From positions 62,001 to 126,000 of the forward strand of contig NZ_BAFX01000101.1 of the NCBI RefSeq assembly GCF_000308815.1: a DNA stretch of 64,000 bases, read 5' to 3'. The stretch is from Nocardia concava NBRC 100430 (GTDB lineage: Bacteria; Actinomycetota; Actinomycetes; Mycobacteriales; Mycobacteriaceae). A program made the translations under genes and the position numbers. The notes beneath the pieces were generated by a model that was not told the origin of the DNA, searched no databases, and saw only the letters and a list, made by a program, of their open reading frames with translations. This document shows positions 33,209 to 42,048 of the stretch, one piece after another (the first letter of the stretch is position 1; every line of letters starts with the position of its first letter).

Positions 33209-34227
33209 CCGGCGCCGCGTCCAGCACTGTGGCACAGGATATTTCGACGCTGCGGGTCGCGATCCTGTACACCGGTGGCACCTTCGGCATGGTCGACGGC
33301 GGTGACGGGCTGCGCCCGCGCGCCGGGATCGGGGGCGAGATCGCCGACCTGATCGACGCCTATACCGACCGGTTCGGGATCCCGGTGGAGTTCCGCTACA
33401 ACGAACTCGAGCGGGTCATCGACAGCGCCGACGCCGATCCTGACACCGCCCGCCGGATTGCCGAGCGGGTGCGCGCCGGGCTCGGAGTGACCCCGCCCGA
33501 CGGCGTCATCGTCATCCACGGCACCGACACCATGGCCTACGCGGGCGCGCGAATCGCGTTCGAGCTGCACGACATTCCGGTTCCGGTGGTGCTGACCGGC
33601 GCGCAGATCCCGCTGGGACTGCCCGCCAGCGATGCCGGGGACAACCTGATGCTGGCCTTGAATTCGATTGCCACCCAACCCGCCGCGGGCGTCTTCATCG
33701 CCTTCGGGTCGGCGCTGCATCCGGCGGTGCGGGCGAGCAAGCGCAGCTGCGACGGGTACGACGGGTTCACCACCGTGCGTCCGCTCACCCCGCCGCGGGC
33801 GTCGGTCGCGCATCCGGTCGCGGTGCATGGGGGCGAAACATCGCCTCCGGTCGGCCTTTTCACGGTCTTTCCCGGCATGGACACCGATCTGCTCGATGCC
33901 GCGCTGCGCATCTACCACGGCGGCGTGGTGCTGGAGTGCTACGGCGCCGGGACCATGCCGGTGTCCGAGACCACGGTCGCCGCCATCGGCAAGGCGACCG
34001 AGCGCGGCACGCCCGTCGTGCTGATCACCCACTGCGACAGCGGAACCGTCGACCTGGGCCGGTACCAGCCCGGACGCGCGCTGCTCGCCGCGGGCGCCAT
34101 CGGGGGCGGCGATATGACGCGGGAGGCCGCGCTGGCCAAGCTCGCCCACCTCGCCGACCTCGGACTCCCCGCGGCCGAACTCCGCCGGTGGATGACCACC
34201 AATCTGCTCGGCGAACTCACCGACTGA
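33205..34227 (+). CDS. L-asparaginase
   Basis: A 340-aa type-I/II-like asparaginase that converts asparagine to aspartate and ammonia. Active-site threonines are in YTGGTFGM (residues 22-29) and HGTDTMAYA (about 99-107). No signal peptide, so the enzyme is cytosolic, consistent with coupling to the permease. The start overlaps the permease stop. The next gene, aspartate ammonia-lyase, uses its product. Confidence 0.92.
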   Translation: MTGAASSTVAQDISTLRVAILYTGGTFGMVDGGDGLRPRAGIGGEIADLIDAYTDRFGIPVEFRYNELERVIDSADADPDTARRIAERVRAGLGVTPPDGVIVIHGTDTMAYAGARIAFELHDIPVPVVLTGAQIPLGLPASDAGDNLMLALNSIATQPAAGVFIAFGSALHPAVRASKRSCDGYDGFTTVRPLTPPRASVAHPVAVHGGETSPPVGLFTVFPGMDTDLLDAALRIYHGGVVLECYGAGTMPVSETTVAAIGKATERGTPVVLITHCDSGTVDLGRYQPGRALLAAGAIGGGDMTREAALAKLAHLADLGLPAAELRRWMTTNLLGELTD

Positions 34228-34272
34228 AATCCCAATCCCTGCCAGCCACAAGCCGATCGCATGGAGACGACA

Positions 34273-35670
34273 ATGACCGAAACCCGCACCGAACACGATT
34301 CGCTGGGCGCGCTCGACGTACCCCGGGACGCCTACTGGGGTGTGCACACCGCCCGCGCCCTGGACAACTTCGCCATCTCCGGCGAGCGCATCGGCAACTA
34401 TCCGGCGCTGATCACCGCCCTGGCCGCGGTGAAGCAGGCCGCCTGCCTCGCCAATCGCGAACTCGGCCTGCTCGATGACCGCCGGGGCGAGGCCATCGAG
34501 GCCGCCTGCGCCGAAATCCGCGGCGGCGCACTGCACGACCAGTTCCCCATCGATCCGATCCAGGGCGGCGCGGGGACCTCGACCAATATGAACGCCAACG
34601 AGGTCATCGCCAATCGCGCGCTGGAGCTGCTCGGGCACGAGCGCGGCGCCTACTCCGAACTCGATCCGCTCGATCACGTGAACCTCGGTCAGTCCACCAA
34701 TGACGTCTACCCGACCGCCGTGAAACTCGCTGTCATCCAGCATATTCGGCAACTGGCCGCGGCCATGGAGCGGCTTGCGGGCGAATTCGACCGCAAGTCC
34801 GCCGAATTCGCCGACGTCCTGAAAATGGGCCGCACCCAGTTGCAGGATGCCGTGCCTATGACTCTCGGGCAGGAATTCGCCACCTTCGCGATCATGCTGC
34901 GCGAGGACTGCGCCCGGCTGGCGGAGGGCACCGCGCTGTTGCACGAGGTCAATCTTGGCGGTACCGCCATCGGCACCGGTATCAACGGCCATCCGCTGTA
35001 TCCGGCGCTGGCCTGCGCGCGGCTGAGCGAACTCACCGGTGAGCAGGTGGTTCCGGCCGAGAACCTGATCGAGGCCACCCAGGACTGCGGCGCGTTCGTC
35101 CAGGTCTCCGGCATCCTCAAGCGGGTGGCGGTGAAACTGTCCAAGACCTGCAACGATCTGCGCCTCATGTCCTCCGGCCCGATTACGGGCCTGCGCGAGA
35201 TCACCCTGCCCCCGGTGCAGGCGGGCTCGTCGATCATGCCCGGCAAGGTCAACCCGGTCATCCCCGAAACCGTCAATCAGATCGCCTTCGAGGCCATCGG
35301 CGCCGATCTGACCGTCACCATGGCGGCCGAGGGCGGCCAGTTCCAGCTCAACGCCTTCGAGCCGATCATCGCCCACAGCCTGCTGCGCACCACCGCGCAC
35401 CTCACCGCCGCCGCCGACACCCTGGCCACCAAGTGCGTCAACGGCATCACCGCCCACCGCGACCACCTCGCCGCGGGCGTCCACCGCTCCATCGGCATCG
35501 TCACCGCCCTGACCCCCCACATCGGCTACGCCGCCAGCGCCCGAATCGCCAAGCACGCCTTGCAAACCGGCCAACCCGTCGCCGACGTCGCCACCGAACT
35601 CGGCCTGCTGACGCCGGAAACGGTCGCCGAACTCCTGGCGCCGCACCGCCTGGCGGGCCTGCCCGACTGA
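34273..35670 (+). CDS. aspA: Aspartate ammonia-lyase
   Basis: A 465-aa member of the fumarase/aspartase superfamily. The flexible SS-loop signature GSSIMPGKVNP is near residue 317-327, and the STNMNANEV and GQSTNDVYPT active-site segments are present. It splits aspartate into fumarate and ammonia. I chose ATG 34273 because GGAG lies six bases ahead; an ATG at 34261 is in frame but has no ribosome site. With the permease and asparaginase it forms a complete route from external asparagine to fumarate. Confidence 0.93.
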   Translation: MTETRTEHDSLGALDVPRDAYWGVHTARALDNFAISGERIGNYPALITALAAVKQAACLANRELGLLDDRRGEAIEAACAEIRGGALHDQFPIDPIQGGAGTSTNMNANEVIANRALELLGHERGAYSELDPLDHVNLGQSTNDVYPTAVKLAVIQHIRQLAAAMERLAGEFDRKSAEFADVLKMGRTQLQDAVPMTLGQEFATFAIMLREDCARLAEGTALLHEVNLGGTAIGTGINGHPLYPALACARLSELTGEQVVPAENLIEATQDCGAFVQVSGILKRVAVKLSKTCNDLRLMSSGPITGLREITLPPVQAGSSIMPGKVNPVIPETVNQIAFEAIGADLTVTMAAEGGQFQLNAFEPIIAHSLLRTTAHLTAAADTLATKCVNGITAHRDHLAAGVHRSIGIVTALTPHIGYAASARIAKHALQTGQPVADVATELGLLTPETVAELLAPHRLAGLPD

Positions 35671-35750
35671 CGGCTCGGACCGACTGCGCGGCAACGTCTT
35701 GCGGGCCTGCCCAATCCGCAGGCTCGCGGACGTTATCGCCGAAGCGCTCC

Positions 35751-35897
35751 TGGCGGTGACGTTGGCGCTCGCAGGCGGAGATATTGGCGCACATGGACGG
35801 TGACGTTGGCGCCTGTGGGCGGTGTGCTCGTGGGCAGTGACGTTGGTACTCATGGGCGGCGCTGATTGTGCTCATGGGCGGTCACGATGACGCCGGG
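35751..35897. repeat. Degenerate 22-bp tandem repeats running into the dprA 3' end
   Basis: Seven units, six of 22 bases and one of 15, share the pattern GGGCGGTGACGTTGGCGCTCAT with scattered changes. They begin between aspA and dprA and continue through the dprA stop codon at 35850, so the last residues of DprA are encoded by repeat units. Confidence 0.7.
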
Positions 35898-37301
35898 TGC
35901 GGTGGCCGGTGGATTCGTGCGGTACCAGCCATTGCCGTCACAGGCGACCAAGCCCGCGATCTCCAACGCGGACAAGGTCGCCCGGACTGCGGGCAGCGGC
36001 AGTCCGGTATCGATGCTCACCCCGCGGGGCAAGCGGGAGCCGGTGCGTGGAAGCGCGGCGAGGACCAGCGCTTCGTCGTCGGAGAGGTTGTCCTCCGGGC
36101 TGGGCGGCACCGTGCCCGGCAGCGAAAGTCGCAGCGGCCCAGCCTCATCGAGAATGTCCTCGGCCCGGGTCACGATGAACGCCTCGCCTTCCCGGATCAT
36201 CCGATGGCACCCCACTGACGCCGCCGACGTGATCGGCCCCGGCACCGCCATCGCCGGACGTCCAAGGCGCCGACACCATTTCACGGTATTGCGCGCCCCG
36301 CTGCGCACCCCGGCCTCAACCACGACAACCCCGTCGGCGAGCGCGGCGATCAGCCGGTTCCGGGCCAGAAAGTAATGCTTCCGAGCCGAGGTCCCGGGCG
36401 GGTACTCGGTGACAACCAGCCCGGTATCGGCGATTTCGGCCAGCAGTTGATCATGCTGCACCGGATACGGCCGATCCGGCCCGCAAGCCAGCACCGCGAT
36501 CGTCATCCCGCCGACCGCCAGCGCGGCCCGATGAGCCATCCCATCGATGCCGAACGCGGCTCCTGAAACGATCGTCCACCCCCGCGCCGCCAACTCCCCC
36601 GCGATCTCCCCGGTCGCGTGATTCCCATACCCGCTACTGCACCGAGCCCCCACCACCGCGATGGCCCGCTCGGTCGTCTCCAACAACGACCGCTTCCCCC
36701 GCACCCACAACACCAACGGCACCGCCGCATCCGCATCCTGCCCCGAATCCAACTGCCCCAATCCCAACAATCGCCAAGCAGGCCACTCCGGATCATCCGG
36801 CGTAACCACCCGCCCACCCAACCGCTCGATATGCGCCAAATCCCTCTCCGCCCTATCAATCCCCCTCCGCAACTCCGTAGGCCCGCGCAACACCTCCGGC
36901 AACGCACACTCCCGCACCGCCCGAGCCGCCTCCACCACCCCCACCGACTCGATCAACCCCGACAACGCCGCACACGGCCCCTCCACCACCCGAGACAAAT
37001 ACACCCAAGCCAACCGCCGCTCATCCGCATCACGGCCACCCGCCATCGCGCCCGCAGTGGCCTTCTCGTCGTGCATCGCACCGGTCCACCCGGACCCCCG
37101 CCCGAACTCACTGACGGGAGCGTTCGTCCGTCCCAGTTCGGTCGCGGCTGCACCGGCCGCACCGGCGCCGGTCTCGAAATCCGTTCCGGCATCGACGAAA
37201 GGAATTGGACTCTCACCCCACGCCGGCCCGGGATCCGAGATCGACCGGTCATCGTCGCCGGTAGGGCCCGTCGGATCAGCGCTGTTCGCTGCCTCGCTCA
37301 T
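35850..37301 (-). CDS. dprA: DNA-processing protein DprA
   Basis: A 483-aa DprA that loads RecA on single-stranded DNA in natural transformation and helps in recombination. Residues 1-95 are a disordered acidic/Gly-rich extension. The Rossmann-like core has AIAVVGARCSSGYG near 215-228, then VSGAAFGIDGMAHRAAL, and a C-terminal winged-helix-like domain. The ATG at 37301 overlaps the yifB stop (ATGA) and has GAGGTGGAG ahead. The extreme C-terminus is written by tandem repeats, so it may vary between strains. Confidence 0.93.
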   Translation of the reverse strand: MSEAANSADPTGPTGDDDRSISDPGPAWGESPIPFVDAGTDFETGAGAAGAAATELGRTNAPVSEFGRGSGWTGAMHDEKATAGAMAGGRDADERRLAWVYLSRVVEGPCAALSGLIESVGVVEAARAVRECALPEVLRGPTELRRGIDRAERDLAHIERLGGRVVTPDDPEWPAWRLLGLGQLDSGQDADAAVPLVLWVRGKRSLLETTERAIAVVGARCSSGYGNHATGEIAGELAARGWTIVSGAAFGIDGMAHRAALAVGGMTIAVLACGPDRPYPVQHDQLLAEIADTGLVVTEYPPGTSARKHYFLARNRLIAALADGVVVVEAGVRSGARNTVKWCRRLGRPAMAVPGPITSAASVGCHRMIREGEAFIVTRAEDILDEAGPLRLSLPGTVPPSPEDNLSDDEALVLAALPRTGSRLPRGVSIDTGLPLPAVRATLSALEIAGLVACDGNGWYRTNPPATAPGVIVTAHEHNQRRP

Positions 37302-38806
37302 GCTCCACCTCGCTGTCGAAAGCTCAAGGCCTGCAATACGTCCTGCGCATTGGGCAGGTCGCCGCCGCGCAAGTCGCAAACGGTCCAGGCGACCCTGATC
37401 GCCCTGTCCGCGCCGCGGGCCGACATGCGGCCGTGGCGGAGGGCGTTCTCCACCGGTGCGAGAGCCTCCTGCGGCAGCCGGAAGCGTTGGCGGAGAACAT
37501 GTCCGGGCACCTCGACATTGGTCGACATGCCGATCTCGGCCCAGCGTTTTCGCGCGGCTTCACGAGCGGCCGCCACCCGGACCCGGACCGTTTCGCTGCT
37601 CTCGACTTCGTCGCCGGTGAAGGCCCCGGCCGCTTGGGCGTGCATCTGCACCGACAGGTCGATTCGATCCATGAGCGGGCCTGAGAGCTTGCCGAGATAC
37701 CGGCGGCGCGCCAAAGGGGCACAGATGCAATCGATATCGCGGGCAGGCGCGCAGGGGCACGGGTTGGCCGCCAGCACCAGCTGGAAGCGGGCCGGGAATC
37801 GGGAGACGCCATCGCGGCGGGCGATGCGAACCTCGCCCTCCTCCAAGGGAGTTCGCAGGGCCTCGAGGACCTTGGTGCCGATCTCGGCGCATTCGTCGAG
37901 AAACAAGACGCCGCGGTGGGCGCAGCTCACCGCGCCCGGGCGGGCCGATCCCGAGCCGCCGCCGATCATCGCGGTCACCGAGGACGAGTGATGCGGGGCC
38001 ACGAATGGTGGCGCGGTGACCAGCGGAGCGTCGTCAGACAGGGTGCCCGCAACCGAGTGAATCGCGGTGACCTCCAGCGAATCCCGCTCGCGCAGTGGCG
38101 GCAGGAGGCCCGGAAGGCGTTGCGCCAGCATGGTTTTTCCAATGCCCGGAGGACCGGTCAAGAGCAGGTGGTGGCCGCCCGCCGCCGCCACTTCCAGGGC
38201 CCAGCGGGCCTCGTCCTGGCCGACGACCTCGCGCAGATCGCCGATCGACGGCGGGGCCGGGGCCTGCATCGGCTCCGGGCGGGCGAGCTCGCCCCCGCCT
38301 CGCAGCCAGTCCAGCAGTTCGATCAGGGTGGACGCGCCGAGTACTCGGATGCCATCCACCAGGCCCGCCTCGGGCAAGGCGTCGCTCGGGACGATCACGG
38401 TGCGACGGCCCGCCGTCCGCGAGGCCAGGACTGCGGGGAGGATGCCGCGCACCCGGCGGACGCGGCCGTCCAGAGCCAATTCGCCCAGCAGAACCGATTC
38501 GGCGAGCCGGTTCGAGGGGATCACTCCGGCGGCGTCGAGGACCGCGCCCGCGAGGGCCAGGTCATAAACCGAGCCGACTTTGGGGAGGGTGGCTGGGGAG
38601 AGGGCCAGGATTACGCGGCCGTCGGGCCATTTTTCGCCGGAGTTGGTGACTGCGGCGCGGACTCGGTCGCGGGATTCCTGGAGGGTGGTGTCGGGGCGGC
38701 CGACGAGGTGGACCGAGGGGAGGCCCTGGCCGATGTCGGCTTCGATTTCGACGAGTTGGCCTTCCACGCCGTTGACGGCCACCGAATACGCGCGTCCCAG
38801 GGGCAT
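37298..38806 (-). CDS. YifB/ComM Mg-chelatase-like AAA+ helicase
   Basis: A 502-aa protein of the ComM type, a branch-migration helicase that extends heteroduplex in transformation. The N-terminal Lon-protease-like domain (VEIEADIGQGLPSVHLVGRP) precedes an AAA+ module with Walker A TGPPGIGKTM near residue 217 and Walker B FLDECAEI. A zinc-binding cysteine cluster (NPCPCAP...CIC) lies between. The ATG at 38806 is two bases from the yraN stop. Its coupling to dprA suggests joint use in DNA uptake or repair. Confidence 0.93.
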   Translation of the reverse strand: MPLGRAYSVAVNGVEGQLVEIEADIGQGLPSVHLVGRPDTTLQESRDRVRAAVTNSGEKWPDGRVILALSPATLPKVGSVYDLALAGAVLDAAGVIPSNRLAESVLLGELALDGRVRRVRGILPAVLASRTAGRRTVIVPSDALPEAGLVDGIRVLGASTLIELLDWLRGGGELARPEPMQAPAPPSIGDLREVVGQDEARWALEVAAAGGHHLLLTGPPGIGKTMLAQRLPGLLPPLRERDSLEVTAIHSVAGTLSDDAPLVTAPPFVAPHHSSSVTAMIGGGSGSARPGAVSCAHRGVLFLDECAEIGTKVLEALRTPLEEGEVRIARRDGVSRFPARFQLVLAANPCPCAPARDIDCICAPLARRRYLGKLSGPLMDRIDLSVQMHAQAAGAFTGDEVESSETVRVRVAAAREAARKRWAEIGMSTNVEVPGHVLRQRFRLPQEALAPVENALRHGRMSARGADRAIRVAWTVCDLRGGDLPNAQDVLQALSFRQRGGA

Positions 38807-38807
38807 G

Positions 38808-39164
38808 TCAGAACACCGCCTTCAGGTGGCGGATCTCGGGGTCGCGGCCGTGGCGCAGCAGGACCGCGACGACGTCGAAGCGGACGCGGCGCCAGGGGCC
38901 GGGTTGTTCGCGCAGCCAGAATTGGGCGGCGGTGCGGATGCGCTGCTGTTTGAGGTAGGTGACGGCCTCCTGGGGCGGCCCGCAGGTCAGCCCTCGACGG
39001 GTCTTCACCTCGACGAAGACGGTGACCTCACCGTCGCGCCCGATGATGTCGATCTCCCCCGACCGACACCGCCAGTTGCGGTCGACGATCTCGATCCCGG
39101 CCTCACGCAGAAACCGCGCGGCCAGTTCCTCCCCCTGCGCTCCCAGCGCCACATGCTGTGCCAT
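38808..39164 (-). CDS. YraN/UPF0102 nuclease-fold protein
   Basis: A 118-aa UPF0102 protein with the restriction-endonuclease-like fold. The pattern ARFLREAGIEIVDRNWRCRSGEIDII then VFVEVKTRR carries the Glu, Asp, Glu and Lys expected for a PD-(D/E)XK site. No substrate is established. I placed the start at ATG 39164; an in-frame start at 39203 is possible. It lies in the conserved yifB-yraN-rnhB order. Confidence 0.9.
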   Translation of the reverse strand: MAQHVALGAQGEELAARFLREAGIEIVDRNWRCRSGEIDIIGRDGEVTVFVEVKTRRGLTCGPPQEAVTYLKQQRIRTAAQFWLREQPGPWRRVRFDVVAVLLRHGRDPEIRHLKAVF

Positions 39165-39251
39165 GAGAGCCAGCATGGCCGGGCCCGCGACGGACCCGGC
39201 CATGCCGACCTGGGAAAACGGTGAAGCTGTGGATAAAACCGCGGCTGTGGA

Positions 39252-39557
39252 TTACTCCGGAAGCCGCAGGTCGGTCTTCTCCAGCTCCTCGATATTCACG
39301 TCCTTGAAGGTGATGACGCGAACGTGCTTCACGAAGCGCGCGGGCCGGTACATGTCCCATACCCATGCATCCGACATCCGCACCTCGAAATACACCTCGC
39401 CATCGGCGTTCTGCGGACGCAGTTCGACAGAATTGGCGAGGTAGAAGCGACGTTCGGTCTCCACCACGTACGAGAATTGGCCGACGATGTCCTTGTACTC
39501 GCGGTACAGGGATAGCTCCATCTCGGTTTCGTACTTCTCGAGGTCCTCGGCGCTCAT
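39252..39557 (-). CDS. DUF2469-family protein, 101 aa
   Basis: Begins MSAEDLEKYETEMELSLYRE and continues as a near-invariant actinobacterial protein with VWDMYRPARFVKHVRVITFK near residues 66-85. It is the ortholog of Rv2901c by position and sequence. The role is unknown. The strong AAGGAGG lies 12 bases before the ATG at 39557, a somewhat long spacing. Confidence 0.93.
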   Translation of the reverse strand: MSAEDLEKYETEMELSLYREYKDIVGQFSYVVETERRFYLANSVELRPQNADGEVYFEVRMSDAWVWDMYRPARFVKHVRVITFKDVNIEELEKTDLRLPE

Positions 39558-39600
39558 CGGGTGGAACGTCCTCCTTGTCGCCCAACTGGGTGTAGAGACA

Positions 39601-40359
39601 TCATCCCGCATACGCCGTGTCGGTAGCCACTCGGCCGGTCTCCCGGACGTTTCGCCAGGACCGACGGTGCTCGGGGGTGATGCCGAGGCGGGTGAGCGCC
39701 TCATTGTGCTCCGGTGTGTTGTAACCCTTGTGGGCAGCGAAACCGTACCCCGGGTACTGCCGATCCATCTCGACCATCATGCGATCCCGGGTCACCTTGG
39801 CCAGCACGCTGGCCGCCGCGATGCACGCTGCGGACGCATCGCCGCCGATCACGGGCAGGTTCGGCACCGGAATCCCGGGCACCCGGAAGCCATCGGTGAG
39901 CACGTATCCGGGCACCGGATCGAGCCCGGCCACAGCGCGGCGCATGCCCTCGATATTCGCGACGTGGATGCCGATGGCGTCGATCTCCCAGGCCGGGATC
40001 ACCACCACCGACCAGGCCAGCGCCACCCGTTTGACGATCGGGAACAGCTGCTCGCGGGCATTCTCGGTGAGCTTCTTGGAGTCGTCCAGACCGGCCAGCG
40101 AGGTGTACGCCTTGGGCGGCAGCAAACACGAGGCCACCACCAGCGGCCCGGCCGAGCAGCCGCGCCCGGCCTCGTCCACGCCCGCGACCGGCCCCAGCCC
40201 GCCGCGGATCAGCGCGGCCTCGAGCGTGCGTAGCCCGCCGGCCGGGCGCATGACCACGCGCGGCGGCCAGTCACCGCGGTCGATCCGCTGAATCTTCTTG
40301 CCGCCGCGCGGTTTCCGGCCTCCGCCGGGTGCCGCGGCACCGCTCGCCATCTTCCCCAC
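39601..40359 (-). CDS. rnhB: Ribonuclease HII
   Basis: Removes ribonucleotides and RNA from RNA-DNA hybrids. Catalytic acidic residues appear in VDEAGRG (first Asp and Glu), KKLTENAREQLFPIV region and DASAACIAAAS. The protein carries a basic, Gly-rich N-terminal extension of about 35 residues not found in E. coli RnhB. GTG 40359 or ATG 40350 could start it. It lies 27 bases downstream of lepB. Confidence 0.95.
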   Translation of the reverse strand: MGKMASGAAAPGGGRKPRGGKKIQRIDRGDWPPRVVMRPAGGLRTLEAALIRGGLGPVAGVDEAGRGCSAGPLVVASCLLPPKAYTSLAGLDDSKKLTENAREQLFPIVKRVALAWSVVVIPAWEIDAIGIHVANIEGMRRAVAGLDPVPGYVLTDGFRVPGIPVPNLPVIGGDASAACIAAASVLAKVTRDRMMVEMDRQYPGYGFAAHKGYNTPEHNEALTRLGITPEHRRSWRNVRETGRVATDTAYAG

Positions 40360-40386
40360 CGATCGATTATCCCGCGGTCCCCACTG

Positions 40387-41193
40387 CTACTGGGGGTCCT
40401 GCGACTTGACCGGACCGATCCGGCTCGGCGGCCAGATCTTGAACACGGCCTTGCCGCGCACGTCCTTGACCGGAACGGTGCCCTGCAGCTCATCGGTCAT
40501 GTGGTAGCGGGAGTCGGCCGATTCGGCGCGGTTGTCGCCCATCACCCACAGGTTGCCCTCGGGCACCTTGACCTCGGGGAAGGCGCGGCCCGCACCGAAG
40601 GGGATGTCGGGCTGCGCCGGATTGAAGGGGTTGTTGAACTTCACGTACGGCTCGTCGAGCGACTTCCACTCGGCGCCGGGGGTGTTGTCCTTGACCATGA
40701 CCCGCCCTTGCGCGTCACAGCATTTCACCGATTGACCGCCGACCGCGATGACCCGCTTCACCAGATCGTTCTCGTCCGGCGGCACCAGGCCGAAGAAGGA
40801 CAGGAAGTTCTGCATGCCGCGAACCACGGTGTTGGAGGAGCGGATCGACTTGTAGTGGCTGTTCCACGAACTGGTCGGTCCGACGAAGACCACCACGTCA
40901 CCCGGCTGCGGATCGCCGAAGTAGTAGCTCAGTTTCTCCACATAGATGCGGTCGCCGGTGCAGCCCGCGCAGCCGTGCAGCGTGGGTTCCATGGACTGCG
41001 AGGGGATCACGTAGGGCCGGCCGATGAAGGTCACCAGCAGCGCCACGATGAGCGCCGCGAAACCGACCAGGATGGGAAGCTCCTGCCAGAACGGGCGCTG
41101 CTTCTTCTTCGGCTTCGGCTGGGGGGTCTCGGGGGCTGCCCCGTTGTCATCGCCCGAACCAGACATCGTCACCGACTCGCTCTCGTCTGCCAC
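40387..41193 (-). CDS. lepB: Signal peptidase I
   Basis: A 268-aa membrane peptidase that removes signal peptides of exported proteins. One membrane anchor (about residues 40-58) is followed by the catalytic serine in IPSQSMEPT (Ser67) and the lysine in LVKRVIAVGG (Lys146). A C-terminal MGDNRAESADSRY box E completes the family set. I start it at GTG 41193 because the upstream in-frame GTG at 41214 lies inside a strong terminator hairpin. The first 35 residues are acidic then Lys/Pro-rich and cytosolic. Confidence 0.93.
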   Translation of the reverse strand: MADESESVTMSGSGDDNGAAPETPQPKPKKKQRPFWQELPILVGFAALIVALLVTFIGRPYVIPSQSMEPTLHGCAGCTGDRIYVEKLSYYFGDPQPGDVVVFVGPTSSWNSHYKSIRSSNTVVRGMQNFLSFFGLVPPDENDLVKRVIAVGGQSVKCCDAQGRVMVKDNTPGAEWKSLDEPYVKFNNPFNPAQPDIPFGAGRAFPEVKVPEGNLWVMGDNRAESADSRYHMTDELQGTVPVKDVRGKAVFKIWPPSRIGPVKSQDPQ

Positions 41194-41200
41194 CGGAACA

Positions 41201-41244
41201 GAGTAGCCCGGCACCGCGAAGAACCATGCGGTGCCGGGCTACTC
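41201..41244 (-). terminator. Strong hairpin after rplS
   Basis: A 17-bp perfect stem (GAGTAGCCCGGCACCGC and its complement) with a ten-base loop lies 67 bases downstream of rplS and just upstream of the lepB start. It should limit rplS readthrough into lepB. Confidence 0.8.
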
Positions 41245-41311
41245 GGCGTCGGCGAGCCGACAGTTGGATACTGCGAGAACCGTTCCCGACTCGGTCGGGG
41301 CGGTTGCTACC

Positions 41312-41653
41312 TCAGCGCTTTTCCTTGATCTTGGCGGCCTTGCCGCGCAGATCGCGCAGGTAGTACAGCTTGGCGCGACGCACGTCACCGCGGGTCACGA
41401 CCTCGATCTTGTCGAGGTTGGGGCTGTGCACCGGGAAGGTGCGCTCCACGCCGACACCGAACGAGACCTTACGCACGGTGAAGGTCTCGCGGATGCCACC
41501 GTTCTGGCGGCGGATGACGACGCCCTTGAAGACCTGGATGCGCTCCTTGTTGCCTTCGATAACCTTCACGTGCACGTTGACCGTGTCACCCGGGCGGAAG
41601 TCCGGGATGTCGCTGCGCAGCGAGCTTGCGTCGACGAAGTCGAGGGTGTTCAT
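41312..41653 (-). CDS. rplS: Large ribosomal subunit protein bL19
   Basis: A standard 113-aa L19 that sits at the subunit interface. The conserved FRPGDTVNVHVKVIEG start and the FQ/KGVVIRRQNGGIRETFTVRK core are intact. The ATG at 41653 follows AAGGACGGAA. It is a single-gene unit closed by a strong hairpin downstream. Confidence 0.97.
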   Translation of the reverse strand: MNTLDFVDASSLRSDIPDFRPGDTVNVHVKVIEGNKERIQVFKGVVIRRQNGGIRETFTVRKVSFGVGVERTFPVHSPNLDKIEVVTRGDVRRAKLYYLRDLRGKAAKIKEKR

Positions 41654-42048
41654 TTCCGTCCTTATTGGAGTTCGCGCGAACAGAGGAACCTGGCGGCTGA
41701 CCCCGCGAGGGGCGCTCGACCGGTTCGTGCTCCGGATAATTTGGGCGGTGCCCGGGCATGACTACGCCCAAGGCAACCCGAGTATTGTGCCAGACCGATC
41801 GATCGAGGCGTGAATCGGGGGCAGACCGCGCACCACCGCCCGGCCACAGCCTAGTCGGCCCAGCCGGGGCGCGACCGACCGACCGGTCGACAAATAGTGG
41901 GGTCGGGAATACGAAAAACGATATGCCACTTGGTAATCGAGAAAATATTCGGCGGGGGCGGTAGTAGCATGAGGCGCGGGGTTTCGGTGTGCTCGGGAAC
42001 TCTGAGGCGCGGATGGGTATGTCCGCGTCCGCGAAGGAAGTCAGATCA
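41654..42048. other. Intergenic region between rplS and the 42049 gene
   Basis: No gene is supported. It should hold two divergent promoters. The part around 41890-41960 is clearly AT-richer than the surroundings, as expected for a promoter of the downstream gene. No riboswitch or RNA gene was recognised. Confidence 0.4.

Noticed and set aside
32806..35853. Long minus-strand open frame (over 1,000 codons) opposite the asparagine operon
   Set aside because: All three plus-strand genes have clear family motifs and ribosome sites. The antisense frame has none and its composition is that of a shadow.
35751..35897. CRISPR array
   Set aside because: The repeats are degenerate, 22 bases, back to back with no spacers, and no cas genes are near.
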